Assembly (NCBI GenBank): GCA_030386875.1
Contig: CM059567.1
Span: 56,528,020-56,592,019 of the forward strand
Source of the DNA: Morinoia aosen
Lineage: Eukaryota; Arthropoda; Malacostraca; Amphipoda; Talitridae
Direction of reading: 5' to 3'
DNA length: 64,000 nucleotides
The notes under the pieces were generated by a model, which had not been told where the DNA came from, ran no database searches, and worked only from the letters and a program-made list of their open reading frames with translations. A program made the position numbers and the translations under genes. Shown here piece after piece: positions 45,565 to 57,301 of the stretch; position 1 is the first letter of the stretch, and each line of letters opens with the position of its first letter.

Positions 45565-46700
45565 ATTGAACGCTGCTGGAATTTTGGGTGAAAAAGCAGG
45601 ATAATTCAACTTCAACAGTAGAGGTGATGAGTCAAGATTCAAATATGCAGAACACGTCTGAATTCTGGGGTAAAACCATCTACTAGGATAGCACCATGAA
45701 TGAAATCGAGTTTTCCCTTTTAAATCGACAAATTTGTAAACTTTGGGGGACGGAAAGGTCAAAACGTCGAGGTTGATGAAATAAAAAATCGTAAATTCAG
45801 GTTCAAATTTTCAAATTATATAATAAATTCTTAGGAAATAACAACAAACCATCTGAAGGCAAGATATCCCCCGAAACAGAGCTGGTAGTTACGATTGAAA
45901 TTATCATGATGAAATGGAATCGAAAACAGTAGATCGAAGTTATATTAATGAAGAATACTGCACATCTCAAATTTAACCAAAATATATTTAGTCATTATAA
46001 GGAATATAAGGAATAAGTTAATTTAAAAATATTGAATGATGATAATTTCGTTACAAAAACCAGAGTGAACACGTAGGCCTGATGACACTAGGCTTAAATT
46101 ACTTTTTGTAATCATCTAACTCAAGTAAACCGTCACGAATTGGAAGAAACAAAAAAAAAGACTTATGAATTTAGCTTTATGGGGAGAAATTCAAACAATT
46201 AGAAAATATTAGTGAATTGATGTGAACGCGAGTCGGAGTAAAGTAGCTCTGCATTTCGACAGTATATGAGGAAATCGCACATGATTTAACACCAGTGTAC
46301 ACCCATGATTTTTCATCAGGCATCACTGAGAGTACGTTTTACTTACAAAAAAGGCTGAAGCTTTGACGCTAAAGTTCAAAGAGGTGAAATAGATTACAAA
46401 TAAAAATTTTCAAATGGATCAAAACACTCAGAATATCTCTTGAATGCTGTACTGACATTGCCTAGCTCCATGGAAGGGATGAAAACCTGGATTTTTGGCG
46501 CAAGCGATTGACATCGATGGAGCTCATAAATCTGTTCATTTCGACATACCCAGCGACAATTTCTGAGTTCATTGCTGAAGTGAATAATTATATAATTTCA
46601 TGAGCTTCAGGGCAAATTAAAGACAAATAGATGGTTTGTGAACTAAGTTATTCAATGTCGTAAGTATTGATAAATATTTTTGCTTCGCTTTTTGCAAATC
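45565..46700. other. Right-arm copy of gene 2 5' flank
   Basis: Inverted partner of 32110-33246. A minus frame at 45376-45762 spans flank and signal exon and has no domain. Confidence 0.5.
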
Positions 46701-46701
46701 C

Positions 46702-47397
46702 TAATTATAAAAAAATGAGCAAATAAAGTCGTTTTTAAATTCAACATTCTTATTAAAACAGTCTTATACTAAAAGAAGAACGTTTCGACCCGTAAGGTCA
46801 TTTTCAACTTCAGTCGGTAGAAAATCACAAAATCCAGTAAAAATTTCAAGTAAAATGTTAGACGATGAGAAAATAATTGCATCATACTAAAAAACAACAA
46901 ATACAACCTACACTAATTGAAGGGGGAAAGCGAACTGACTATCATTCAAAACTGGTTTTGTTGTTCAAATATACAGGGATTCTAAAATACGAAAATTTAT
47001 ACCAGATAATTGCTTTAATTTATAATTGCATGATAAAATTTTTAATTGCATAATTTGATATATAATTACTTAATGTATAATTTCATCTATATCTGGAATT
47101 ATAAATCTTCGTACTTTAGAATCCCAGTTTATTTAAACAACAAAACCATTTTTGAATGATAGTCAATCCGCTTTCCCCCTTCAACTAGTGTAGGTTGTAT
47201 TTGTTGGTTTTTAGTATGATGCTATTTTTCTCATCGTCTAACATTTTACTTGAAATTTTACTGGATTTTGTGATTTTCTACCGACCAAAGTTGAAAATGA
47301 CCTTACGGGTCGAAACGTTCTTCTTTTAGTGTAAGACTGTCTTGAAAAAAATGCTTAATTTAAAAGCGACTTTCTTTGATCTTTTGTTTATAATTAA
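46702..47397. mobile_element. Full-length fold-back element (right arm)
   Basis: About 0.7 kb folding on itself throughout: outer CTAATTATAAA...AAGTCGTTTTTAAATTCAACAT against ATGCTTAATTTAAAAGCGAC...TATAATTAAG, inner GAACGTTTCGACCCGTAAGG against its complement, turning round at about 47050. No coding frame. A deleted form is at 31889-32109. Confidence 0.85.
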
Positions 47398-47399
47398 GC

Positions 47400-49190
47400 T
47401 ATTCAAGCTCCGTATTTCTCTGCTGTCGCCCCGTGAGAGCTACTGTAGGAGGTGCAGTACAGAAGTAGTCCGTGTCGATATTTTCAGCGCAACTTGGTCA
47501 CTTGCGATGCAGGTCGAGAATTCTGTTTGATTTCAATGTACTCGCAGCAACATAACGTATGGACAAGACTCATGGTCAAAAAATGAAACCCAATCGTGAA
47601 GCTGAAATTGTCATAAGCCGAAGTATTTGAAACCAAGATTAATTTTCGGGGGCGAAATAAGACTGCATCCCACCTTCACCAGACCCAGCCCTCAACAATA
47701 AGAAGTTCGAGCAAAACCACTCGTTTTAAGGAGAAGTTCGCAGTTTAAAAATGCAACTCCACTACTCAAGAGAATGACATAATAGCATGAAAAAGGAATG
47801 TTTGCTCAACAACACACTCATTAAAAAATTCACTTGTTTTGTAGCAAGACAACGGGAGTCAAGATAATTTCATAGTGGAGGTGATACATCAATTTGCTCT
47901 TTGTTGACATTATTGGAGCGACTGTGCAAAGCTAATGCAGCGTGTCGGAAACGAAGAGAAACATGGGCATCAGAAGAGTACCAGATGGCTTGAAATTATT
48001 CGTGCAACAGATGCTCTGATCCTTTTATCAAACTGAGTTCCAATAATAAGAATTATCGAATTCAGTGCAAGAAAAATCAGTAATTTCTGACTTTGATGAG
48101 CTTAGAATGTACAGATTTATGCGTGCAAATTACTTTCATGAAATTATCGAAGCGATTTACGTAAACTGATAATTCGGTCTGTATTCAGGAGGTCCGAGTT
48201 GCTGCGTATTCATTGATAACGTATGGTTATAGGGTAGTGACCATTGTCTATGCGGCAGATACGCCTTCCCTTTTCATGCAAGGTTCATTTGATCGACACA
48301 GAATTTAGGTTTCGTTGCGAGTTTCCACAAAAGATTCTAGTTTGATCACGTAGAACACAAAACCTAAATGAAGTAGACTACACAAAAGACAAAGCCATGA
48401 ATGATTTGTATCGACATTTCGGACGTCAGAAATTTTGTGTCCGGTTGTTTTTTTTTATCGATGTTCGTGAAAACTTTAGACGCCTTAGAGTGGCTTAAAT
48501 ATCACCTTTAACTGTTGAAAGCTGCTAGTTATTTTTTATTGGTTTGGGTAGTCCACTGAATTCACAAGTTACCTGTTTTAGATTATCAACTTCTTAGTTT
48601 GATTTGAAACAGAATTTGATAACGTACTCTTGCACTCCATCAGGTGACTGGAAATGTCACCTTAGGTAGACTTCAGTCTTAGAATATTCTATTCTACAGG
48701 CTCAGAGGACCAATGAAAATCATTTTTGCTGATTTTCACGCCCAGAAAATAATGCTAAAATGTATCCCAACGTTGTAGCATTGTCTCACCAGTAATATAC
48801 TTTCTTTAGTAAGAAAGAGATCTTTCTTACAAGAGCAGCACAATTCTTCCGTGTCAAATCGTACGATGTTTTTGGTCTTTTGTGCTGAAAATCTCATTTA
48901 GAACCTTCCTATTCAAATTCTGCTCAAGGTTGATTAAGCTCATTTGAAGGAATAAGGATCTTTGTTTCGAATGACATGCGTGAAATGTAGTGCAGATCTT
49001 CGATTAACAGAAAAGAAGGGATGTTAATTTGGTCGAGAATATCGATCGAGTTCAGCTTCCTTCCTTGTCTACTGACAGTCTACGAGTTTAAGGAGAATTA
49101 TGAAATGAATGTAGAATTGCCTTTGAGCCAGAGACAAAGACCAAAATATATCTTATAGTCCTAGTTGTATTGAAGAGTATTATTAAATGA
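47400..49190. other. Right-arm copy of 30100-31880, no gene
   Basis: Inverted partner, diverged, with no exon recognised. Confidence 0.5.
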
Positions 49191-49200
49191 ATGCATAAAA

Positions 49201-49731
49201 AAAAACTTTCGGATCATAAAAAATCCATCCTCTGTGTTATGAAAAACAATAAGTAAAAGTATTAAAAACTGTTTCTGAACAATAATTTTCTGAATAAACC
49301 AATAGATAAAATATTGACATAAAAAAGACAAAGAAAAGACTTTCGTACGGGAAATAATCTGACTCAGCCGTCTAATTCGTCTATATAAGAACATTGTTTG
49401 AATAACGACTATTTTTTTAAAACACGAATTTTTAATTTTGGACTCAACCCCAAATTTATCTGATCTCCGCATTTTAGAATCGATGTACATTTTAAAAAAC
49501 CGTCCGCCAATAAATGAATGTGATACGGAGGTCAAACTTTCTATTGTTTGTTAAAATGTTTTAAAGTTTTTGTTTTATTATTGTCTTTTCTTTGTATTTT
49601 TGACGTGAATATTTTATCTGTTAGTTTATTCAGAAAATTAGAGTTCAGAAATAGTTTTTTATACTCTGTATAATTGTTTTTCAGAACACTGAGGATGAAT
49701 TTTTTATGATCCGAAACGTTTTTTTTTATCA
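49201..49731. mobile_element. Fold-back element (right arm copy)
   Basis: CTTTCGGATCATAAAAAATC pairs with ATTTTTTATGATCCGAAACG at the far end. Same element as 29571-30095. Confidence 0.75.
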
Positions 49732-50377
49732 ATATTTTCTTAGCTACGTCGGTTTTCCGTTTCATCCTAAAAGTTAGATTTCCTCGAAATCGTCCAATTT
49801 TATCTAAATGAATGCATAAGTGTTTTTAAACAAAAGGTAAAGACGAAAAATATCTTTTACGATCCAAATTATATTAAAGACATTGAAATAATCGAAAAGT
49901 TGAGATGATTTGCTACAGTGATGCTTGTTTTTCTGAACGTTTCATGTTCACAATAATTATGAGCGTCAGTGAAGCATAGTTTTTTTAAACTGCCTTTCAT
50001 TGATTTTTCTTTAAAATTGAAGATTTCAAGTGTTTAGAATACAGAGAAATACGAGTAAGCTTGCCTCGCTGTCTCTTTGACTCAACAAGACCCCAAGAAG
50101 GTAACATGCCGACAAAGAGGGAAGGAAAAGTCAAATCACTGGCATGAACACATTGCACTTACTCTTACTTCTCCGCTCTTATCCTGCATTGCATTCTCCC
50201 TATGATTTCCCCATATCCTTTCCTTTACTTCCTACCCTTTGACCATTTTCTTTTTTCTGTATTTCATACCCTCTCCATTATCTCCCCACGCTCGCTTCAT
50301 GCTATTCTCATGTTTTTTTATATTTTTCCCTACTCTCTTTGTGCTCTCCATTCACTTTCCTCATTTTCTCTCTATGG

Positions 50378-50600
50378 GTAGATCAATAAAAATATCTCCG
50401 TTGAAAAACTTCACTCTATTGTTCATATGGATCGATCAATAAAAATGTCTTCTTTGAAAAACTTCACTCGATCGTTACTATGGATCGATCAATAAAAATG
50501 TCTTCTCTGAAAAACTTCACTCGATCGTTACTATGGATCGATCAATAAAAGTGTCTTCTTTGAGAAACTTCACACGGTCGTTCAAATAAATCGACCAATT
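50378..50600. repeat. 53-bp minisatellite (right arm), about four units
   Basis: TCAATAAAAATGTCTTCTTT then GAAAAACTTCACTCGATCG units, the reverse complement of 24322-24895. Confidence 0.88.
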
Positions 50601-50625
50601 AAAATGTATTCCATTTTCCGTGCAT

Positions 50626-50752
50626 GCACTACTGCGGAGAGTACGGCCTGCACTACGGCCTCAGCCTGCTGCAGCAGGGCAAGCTCTGCGTCAGCCTGCG
50701 GCGCTACAAGAAGGCCGCGCGCTACTTCAGGCAGGCGGCCTGCAGTTTGCAG
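50626..50752 (+). pseudogene. TPR-like exon fragment (right arm copy)
   Basis: Open for 42 codons: EYGLHYGLSLLQQGKLC then RRYKKAARYFRQAACSLQ, donor CAG|GTAGGG. The acceptor is lost (GTGCAT where the left arm has GTGCAG). High GC and clean codons suggest a real ancestral exon; the gene is unknown. Confidence 0.5.
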
Positions 50753-50948
50753 GTAGGGTGAGGCGGTTATTGGGACAATTTAGAGGTAGAGTGAGGCGGC
50801 CATTGGGACAATTTGCAGGTAGAGTGAGGTGGCCATTGGGACAATTTGCAGGTAGGGTGAGGCGGCCATTGGGACAATTTAGAGGTAGAGTGAGGTGGCC
50901 ATTGGGACAATTTGCAGGTAGAGTGAGGTGGCCATTGAGACAATTTTA
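50753..50948. repeat. 33-bp minisatellite next to TPR-like exon (right arm)
   Basis: Six units of GTAGAGTGAGGCGGCCATTG plus GGACAATTTGCAG. Each unit joins an acceptor-like TTGCAG to a donor-like GTAGAGTGAG. Confidence 0.88.
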
Positions 50949-51282
50949 AGGTGCAGCCTGTCCGCAAACATTTAAAATTTCTAGGTCTCGTATCTTTTTC
51001 TTCGAAAGTCCGTTGGAGAGTTTGAATTTACGATTTACTAGAGAATTTATATCGAAAATGGAATTGTGAGCTTGGGTATGGTGTTAAATCAATATAATTG
51101 TTTAGGAGCCTATTCGATCAAAGACGGGTTTTCATTTATTCTGTGACCATAATTAATGTCACAATTAATTTCCGGCGTTTATGTTGGAATTAACAGCGAA
51201 ATGTGTTGCACAGAAAAGAGTATAACATATTGCACGGGCATGCTGCGGCTCTTGAGTAAAGGGACGTGCTTCCCGATGTATG

Positions 51283-51684
51283 ATTTCAGTAGAAATTTTC
51301 ATTTCAGTAGGAGTTTTCATTACAGTAAGAATTTTCATTTCAATAGGAGTTTTCATTACAGTAGGAATTTTCATTTCAGTAGGAATTTTCATTTCAGTAG
51401 AATTTTCATTTCAGCAGGAATTTTCATTTCAGTAGGAATTTTCATTTCAGTAGGAATTTTCATTTCAGTAGGAATTTTCATTACAGTAGGAATTTTCGTT
51501 TCAGTAGGAATTTTCATTTCAGTAGATTTTTCATTTCAGTAGGAATTTTCATTTCAGTAGGAATTTTTATTTCAGAAGGAATTTTCATTTCAGTAGGAAT
51601 TTTTATTTCAGAAGGAATTTTCATTTCAGTAGGAATTTTTATTTCAGAAGGAATTTTCATTTCAGTAAGAATTTTTATTTCAGT
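51283..51684. repeat. 18-bp minisatellite (right arm), about 22 units
   Basis: ATTTTCATTTCAGTAGGA units, the reverse complement of 22097-23680; the array ends exactly at the outer border of the inverted repeat. Confidence 0.9.
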
Positions 51685-51699
51685 TTGACACTCATGTAT

Positions 51700-52405
51700 T
51701 CCTCTTAGAGCTGGACAGAGTGGGCGAGGGTCAGAGATGGGTACATATTCCTGTTTTGAAGCAGCAGTGTTTTGAGGCTTCTGTTCGAGCTGTTGATAAA
51801 GAGCCGCCACTATTTGGGGTTTATGGTAATTCAAATTGCTTCAAACAGATCGGTCGCATTGTAGTAAAAACAAAGCTCATCTTGACGAGGGGAAATGATT
51901 GAAAAATGATGGTGACGCTTTCTCTGACGTAATATGGCGCACTCACATCTAGCAAATTTCACTGCTTGAGTCTCGACGTCAAAAGCTCTCCATTTGACTT
52001 CGTGAGGCCAAGATCTCTGATCAGGTCATTGATGTCTTCTTGGCTGGGGTAGTTTGGATTTTTTTCATCAGTTGCGTCTCTGAACGCTGGATCAGCGTCT
52101 TCATGTTCTTCTGAACTACTTTCCTTTTGTAAATACTGCTGCTCTCTCTTAGGTGGAGTGGGTATGGGGAGCTCAGAGCAGTGTAGCACTGGCGCAATGG
52201 ATGACCTGCCATGATATATGAGAGCAGGCGCGTTTTTACCAGCTCGATGTTTAGAAGAGTGTGCCATACAGAAAAAGCAATTGCTTGAGTGTTCAGTTGG
52301 TTCCCTCCTAATTCGGGAGATTGTAGATCTCATTACTTTGTTTCCCCTCTGTACGAACTTGCAAAAAAGCAACATGAAAACATAAGTATAAAAATACAGA
52401 TACAC
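51700..52405 (-). pseudogene. N-terminal remnant of the multicopy 'uncharacterized protein' family
   Basis: Counterpart of 2370-3040. The frame 52405-51959 is open for 148 codons (CFFCMAHSSKHRAGKN, PPKREQQYLQKESSSEE, PSQEDINDLIRDLGLTKS) because the stop of copy A is absent. The central and C-terminal parts are cut off at the inverted-repeat border. Confidence 0.6.
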
Positions 52406-52614
52406 TCAACTGGAAGTGAACTGACCTGTTGAGCATACGTTCTAAGCATTTATACTACCATGTTCAGTACATTGCAAGAATGTGGTAGAAGTTTGTGAAA
52501 TGTTTAGAAAAAACTGAAAGTTAGAGCTAAGGCTGCTAAGCTAATCGTTGATCTTTTTACTCTTCAAACCCTGAAATTCATTATTTTCCCTGAATATAAA
52601 TACAACTATTTCAG

Positions 52615-52834
52615 CTGTTCACTTTGTGGACTGACAAGAGGATGCAGTTTGTCCAGCTCGTGGAGGATCTGAGGAAGAATAAAATTAGGGATGCTATCTG
52701 GTATCCTAAATACCGCATACAGCCCCTCATCTTCAACGATGAGATCGCCTACCACAACGGCAACCGCTCCATCTCGAACTTCTACGCCAGCATCACGGCC
52801 CCTGGACCTCTCACCACCATGCTAACCAAGAGAA
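52615..52834 (+). CDS. Gene 2 exon: ligand-binding domain, middle
   Basis: Acceptor TATTTCAG, donor AGAA|GTAGTC, 220 nt as in gene 1, open. LFTLWTDKRMQF, IWYPKYRI and NGNRS are conserved. Confidence 0.8.
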
Positions 52835-53292
52835 GTAGTCTCGTCATCTCTCTAGTTTTCAAGATACTATCGTTTAGAAGAATTATAAAAACAGCAATTA
52901 GATGATAGTTTTTAGGGTTTGATCCTGTGAAAATACTGTAAATATTGATGTATGAATGTTATTTTCAGTTCATCGCTACTATGTAGTAAGGAAGCCATGC
53001 GTGCATGGTGTCCTTAAAAAAGTAAGCTTATCTGTAGAAGGTAAGCTTCCCTGTGCCGTCAACAAAAAGAAAACACAACTTCATACAAAAGTTTTTGTAT
53101 TAGATGCAACGCATATTGCACTTTTGTACCACAAACTCCTTTCACCACAAAAGAGACATTTGTCACACAGTGGGAACAGCATTTGTCTGCCTGTGTCGCA
53201 GAAACTTGTTGTGTGGGATAGGTACCAGTGTAACAGTCAATTTTCAGTTCCAGCTAGTGTCAGTAATTACTCGAGTTTGTATATTTTCGCAG

Positions 53293-53451
53293 AGCGTTTT
53301 TTTTGACGCACAGATGGTTCACGAGGAGGAGGACTCTTTCACTTTTTTGTGCAACTTCGACCTCATGGTGTACCCATTCGGTGTGTACCCGTGCCAGTAC
53401 AACATCAGCACGGAAGACAAAGGCACCAATGACAACTACTTCAACATGTCT
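53293..53451 (+). pseudogene. Gene 2 Cys-loop exon, +1 frameshift
   Basis: 159 nt against 158 in gene 1. A run of eight T (53297-53304) replaces five T plus other bases, so in the expected phase it reads K-R-F-F-stop. The rest is intact in the other frame, including C-N-F-D-L-M-V-Y-P-F-G-V-Y-P-C. Confidence 0.8.
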
Positions 53452-55570
53452 GTGAGTTTCCGAGACCTGAGGGATGTTGAATTTAGGTGCTGATGTGTGG
53501 TAGTACACGAATTGTATTTTTAGCTCGCTATTTTCTCTAAAAAATTTAAATCGAATGACTAACCGCAATTTATCGCTTTTTCCTATTCTTAAATTTCGAT
53601 TCTAAAATCATTAACTCAAGTTGCATCTTAGTTCGCTGGTTTCCTCTCTTAGGTTTTTCTGTTCGTCAAAGAACAGAATAAATTTTATCGGTTCGATGAG
53701 GCCTTTCCAATATACCAACTTTTCAATACCTTCGCCATGTAGGAGGCAGATGCCTGTGCTATCAGATAGTTTGTTAGAACAATCTCTTCATTTTGACGAA
53801 GTAACATTGAGTGTACAAAACAATAACTTACTCAATTTTGTGTTTTAACTTCCCTATCTTTTTCGCCATCTAATATTCATCTGTTCCATCAGAGCTTATA
53901 GGCAGCATTTTTCTCATATCTCTGCATTCCGAGTGGACTAGAATTAATTCTATGCTGTTCATCTATACTTTAATGTTATAACATATGCTACTGAATTTAA
54001 CTTATGCTCAATAACTTGTGTTAAATAACTTAGCATTTATTACAGCGCTGAGGGTTAGCCCTTTAATGATTTTAGTAAATAAAGACGAATATAGCACAAT
54101 AATGTAATTGTATTTACGTATGTAGGCAACACATTGGAAGGCTTTAGGAGTTTCCTCACATAAATATAGGCTTAAGTCAGTTCAATCAGTCGTTCAATTT
54201 AGTTAAGGACAATTAGAGTACGTGAAATAGGAGGATGGAAATCATATTACATCAGAATAGGTGGACTTGGGTAGCATGATTAAAGTAGGGGCAGACTTAG
54301 CCTCTGGAAAGGCAGGGCTATGTACTGTACACTGTTGAGCAAGGACGTCACCGCCGCTCAGCAGTACTTAAGTAATTGAAAGCTGAACTAGAGGCTGTAA
54401 AATTGATATGGTTGCACACAACTGTTCGATGTTGCCACAGGGTGAAACTAAATTTTTGAACTTCCGTTGGACAATATATAAAAATCGCTAAAAATACTTG
54501 CTTGTGGCAGAAAATAAATGAAATGTTCTAAGTCGCATTTTCTCCAACAACTGCAGTACAAATTACAAATTGATGAGAACCATATATGTGACTGTAGCTG
54601 ATACCTTTCGATATCGCAAACGGGCTTCAATATTGATTTCCACAATTCTCAAAGCTGCCTTATAGTAATGTCTTTCTCGTACAAGCTGTTTACAAAATTG
54701 TGTTCAATATTTGAAACATCAAGAAGATCATTATCTAAATCCGTTTAAATAGGCACATTTAAATACTAGCGGGCCTAAATTAGTTCAGCCGCTTCTAAAG
54801 CATCTTATATTCAGTTAGGTCTAACCTAATACACTTTTTCTAGTCGCATACCCGACTGATCAAACAGTAACTTGGCACAGCATTCAATTCATAAGATAAC
54901 AATATTATTTTCAATAAGCCGAGCAAAGACTGCACGTTATAGAACAGGTGAAATAAAATCAATTTCTGTCTACATTTACACCAAAATTTCCCATTTAAAC
55001 AAACCTTGTAACACAGCAGTAATAATGAAAAACACACGAATTTAAAAAAAATAGACATTTTTTGCTCCATGTGTGCGATGCCTGCCGGACTTGCTGACGT
55101 CACTTCTGTTGTCCGTAAAGCTAGCACAATTCCTTTATTATTACTCAAAAATATCATTGTATATCAAAATCAATCTGTATTTGCATTATCAGCGTAGATT
55201 TACACAAAATGCATGCTACACTACATTACTGAAGTAAAATGACAAAAGAATACGAAAAAAAAATTTTTCATTTATGCACCCAATGAGAGCTACACTTGTC
55301 GCACTTGTTCCCGCTACTTGAGCTGGAGAAAATCAATCTCATTCTACATTCACACAATAAGTTTCCATTTACACGAACCTTCTTGCAAAGTGGTACTGAT
55401 GAAAAATACACGAAATAGAAAAATAAAATAATATTTTTTGCACCATACGGACTTGTTCCCGCCACTTGAGCTGAACACAAAGTGCGCACATTTGCTGAGA
55501 GCTACACTTGCCGGACTTGTTCCCGCCACTTGAGCTGAACATAATGTGCGCACATTTGCTGGACCCCCAG

Positions 55571-55681
55571 GGCACCTCGCTGGAGCTGCCCGTCCAGACG
55601 CTGTCGCTGTTCCTGGTCCGCTACTGCGCCCTCACGGCGGACGATGATAACGTCACTACGCCTCGCACTGTAACCGTCAAG
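55571..55681 (+). CDS. Gene 2 exon: end of ligand-binding domain
   Basis: Acceptor CCCCCAG, donor AAG|GTGTGT, 111 nt. GTSLELPVQTLSLF is conserved; a few substitutions. Confidence 0.78.
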
Positions 55682-56226
55682 GTGTGTAGGGACGCATGGT
55701 GATGTAACATTAGTCTTAACCCTTACCGTCCTAGACGAACGTTTGTTCCTCCTTCGAATAATTGCTTAATATATTTTATTTTTTGTTCAATTTGGTCTTC
55801 ACTGTGCTTTTAAAAGTTCACTGCCGAGTGGCGGTTTCTCCTAGGCTCTGACGTCGGTGACAACCTGATGCCAGTGCCAGTTTAATGAAGGTGGTTGTGG
55901 AAACACTAATAGAAGTAAAAGAATGTTGACGCTAAAGGGTTGAATATTAGCAGACAAGAAAATAGCCAAGCTCTCTAACAAGCAAATTTATGGAAAGCAA
56001 ATTGCTTGTTATGAAAGTATGTAATACTCAATTTTCTTCCGAAGAATTAAAAGCCATATTTCTAGATTTAAATATAGAAACAACAACTCCGAGTGTGAAC
56101 TCACAGCATTAGCATTCTAGTTATGTCTATAATAAGAAGCTGCACCTTTAAGTCCGATTTTATAATTCGCTGCGCGGGGAATTTTGTACAAATATTCTAC
56201 AGTAAAAGACTTTGAATTACGCTCAG

Positions 56227-56336
56227 GTGCTGCTTGAGAGCAGACACGGCGGCTTCATCCTCAGCATCTACATGCCGTGCTTGATCATCACCGTCATTGG
56301 AATGACGACTCTTTTCTACGCTTACGAAAACTTCCA
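56227..56336 (+). CDS. Gene 2 exon: TM1
   Basis: Acceptor GCTCAG, donor CCA|GTAAGT, 110 nt; MPCLIITVIGMTTLF. Confidence 0.8.
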
Positions 56337-57301
56337 GTAAGTGAGACACATCATGTCATGAATTCTGATCAAACTTAATCAACTTACACTGGAATTCAGT
56401 GATCTATAAAATATATCCCATATACTCCGACCTGAATCTTAAAAAATGAATTTCGATTTAGTCCAACATAATTTCTGTGGTATAGCGTACAAGGGTTTTA
56501 TGAAAGTCCGACTCATTTTATATGCCTAGCCAAGCAGCGAATGACTGCTCGCACATCTTGTACAGCCCTGACGATAGAGACAGACGGCCAGGATGACAAA
56601 AACAGGATTGGAAACGAAGACACTGCCAGCATCAGTAGTGGCATCAATACAGACCGATTCGAAATATTTTACAATACTAGCGTCATGTTAGACTGGCCTC
56701 TTCCAAAATATTCCACAATACTCCCGTCATGTTGTTAGACTGGCCCTAAATATTAATAGCGTCATGTTAGACTGGCCTCATCAAAGTCTGAACAAATCCA
56801 TTTTGTTTTCCCGTTAATGATTGCGTTTACAATCTTTATCAGTGCTTAACTAGTCTCATAGCTGGAGCGTGTTCTGTTATTAGAACTTCTGGGGACAAAG
56901 TATAATAATTTTGCTTAAATTTAGCCCCAAAATTTTGTTCTGGACATTCCCTGTTGACGAAGAAATTATTATTATCCATCTCATGATATCAACGATAAAC
57001 CTTCAGAATTTTTGTTAAAAATGTTCTGTGTGTAAACATGGTTCAACAAAAAATTTGAAATATAAAGATCATTTGCAATAATTAACCTATTTTCGCGCGC
57101 CGCCAAACTGATCTGAAAACATGCATCTTAGCTACACACAGTGCGTTTCTGCACTTATTAGTCTAGCGCAAGATATGAGCTATTGCCGCTACATCGAAAC
57201 GGGAGTTCAACTAAATTGCATTGAATATATGGGGTAACTCGTTCCATTTCAGACAAGGTACGACGACGGCATCATGTCTTGAAATTTTTTCCATCCCGCA
57301 G

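Larger units (their letters stand above)
43698..51684. repeat. Right arm of the giant inverted repeat
   Basis: Reverse-complement partner of 22090-39686 without the LINE and the 4-kb block. The inner end is at CACTCTACTAGGCTTGTTTC; the outer end is at the last minisatellite unit, directly followed by TTTGACACTC, which corresponds to 2331 of the gene 1 locus. It therefore sits within what should be a gene 2 intron and has replaced the segment equivalent to 1-2330. Confidence 0.88.

Noticed and set aside
22090..51684. Inverted repeat as a simple assembly or chimeric-read artefact
   Set aside because: The arms differ by many substitutions, by a LINE, by a 4-kb block and by repeat number, which an artefactual fold would not show; junction reads are still the decisive test.
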